Source: an uncultured Desulfobulbaceae bacterium (GTDB taxonomy: Bacteria; Desulfobacterota; Desulfobulbia; Desulfobulbales; BM004). From it: DNA of 5,716 bases. Location: assembly GCA_947258675.1 (NCBI GenBank), contig CAMYJP010000143.1:1-5716 (forward strand), read 5' to 3'. Positions 5,468 through 5,716 of this stretch are shown here, piece after piece; within the stretch, counting starts at the first letter, position 1; each line of letters starts with the position of its first letter. Under the pieces are notes generated by a model. The model had not been told where the DNA came from. It saw nothing but the letters and a program-made list of their open reading frames with translations, and searched no databases. The position numbers and the translations under genes were made by a program.

Positions 5468-5487
5468 GTTGTTCAGTTAAGAACAAC
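5468..5487. repeat. Second adjacent hairpin
   Basis: GTTGTTC (5468-5474) and GAACAAC (5481-5487) form a 7-bp stem with loop AGTTAA, starting one base after the preceding 12-bp hairpin. Its role is unknown. Confidence 0.55.
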
Positions 5488-5494
5488 GTACTAC

Positions 5495-5542
5495 AGTAAT
5501 TGAGTAATTGAGTAATTGAGTAATTGAGTAATTGAGTAATTG
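5495..5542. repeat. Six tandem copies of an 8-bp repeat
   Basis: AGTAATTG is repeated six times without error at 5495-5542 and runs directly into GGGGTCAGTGTAAAATTAC (5542-5560). That last stretch recalls sequence I associate with the upstream ends of REP-associated transposase elements. The perfect copies suggest recent expansion by slippage. With no coding sequence here, copy number may vary between strains. Confidence 0.92.
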
Positions 5543-5583
5543 GGGTCAGTGTAAAATTACAAGTTAATGAAATACCTCTTCCC

Positions 5584-5647
5584 GGGTTTCGCTAAAAGCT
5601 CAACCCAGGCTACATATAAAACAGTCCCGACTAAAATAGCCGGGGCT
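5584..5647. repeat. Two imperfect REP-like hairpins
   Basis: The first pairs GGGTT (5584-5588) and GC (5591-5592) with GC (5598-5599) and AACCC (5602-5606), with mismatches between. The second spans 5623-5647 and pairs CCCG (5626-5629) and CT (5631-5632) with AG (5638-5639) and CGGG (5641-5644), extended outward by AG and CT. Short GC-rich imperfect palindromes in close pairs are typical of REP elements, which often flank Y1 transposase genes. No second set of copies is present in this window to confirm repetition. Confidence 0.35.
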
Positions 5648-5666
5648 GATCCGCAAACTTAGAGGT

Positions 5667-5716
5667 ATGAGGAGAAAAACGGGACCCCTAAGGCTGGCGA
5701 ATTCTACTGACTGCTA
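5667..5716 (+). CDS. Possible 5' end of a gene cut by the window edge
   Basis: An ATG at 5667 opens a frame of 16 codons to the end of the window, beginning MRRKTGPLRLANSTDC. The basic start and the upstream REP-like hairpins would suit a REP-associated Y1 transposase. The only ribosome-like sequence, AGAGG at 5661-5665, is too close to the ATG to be convincing. Too short to identify. Confidence 0.2.
   Translation, partial: MRRKTGPLRLANSTDC

Noticed and set aside
5495..5542. CRISPR array
   Set aside because: The 8-bp units are directly adjacent with no spacers, and no cas gene is present.

Overview
The window looks like chromosomal DNA from a gammaproteobacterium, probably marine or aquatic. 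The clues are a TRAP-type solute-binding protein, an integron with an integrase read away from its cassettes, and an attC site of the short imperfect-hairpin type. This assignment is inference from family resemblance; no rRNA or marker gene is present.

Left part (1-1065): decayed sequence. A reading frame open from the window edge passes through three tandem 10-bp repeats (112-141) into the C-terminal two-thirds of a TRAP transporter substrate-binding protein (about 150-868), which has lost its signal peptide and N-terminal lobe. A possible 12-codon start of the next TRAP gene follows. The sequence then switches to the minus-strand 5' end of an integron integrase (883-1065). That gene keeps a strong ribosome site and the start of its N-terminal domain, and has none of its catalytic residues.

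Middle (1066-5292): the integron platform and two cassettes, all facing right. An attI-like region (about 1171-1232) ends in the core GTTAGTC. Cassette 1 (1227-1976) encodes a 219-residue four-helix membrane protein. It ends in an attC site (1902-1982) whose left core GACTAAC is the exact complement of the cassette's own 5' core, so the cassette borders are defined to the base. Cassette 2 starts at 1977 with core GTTAGGC and is unusually large. It encodes a 1083-residue protein made of three zinc-ribbon repeats, two DUF262/ParB-like modules and a C-terminal HNH nuclease. Its complementary core GCCTAAC appears five bases after the stop codon (5286-5292), but no attC hairpin follows, so the end of the cassette is broken or interrupted.

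Right part (5293-5716): no convincing gene. It holds a likely terminator (5332-5360), three further hairpins, six copies of an 8-bp repeat (5495-5542), two imperfect REP-like hairpins and a 16-codon open frame at the edge that may begin a transposase-like gene.

Taken together, this is a fossilised integron: the integrase is destroyed, so the cassettes are probably fixed in place. The most interesting content is cassette 2. Its architecture resembles modification-dependent restriction enzymes (GmrSD, SspE: DUF262 plus HNH) with an added, probably nucleic-acid-binding, zinc-ribbon array and a second DUF262 copy. A single-gene anti-phage defence role is a reasonable inference but is not shown by the sequence.
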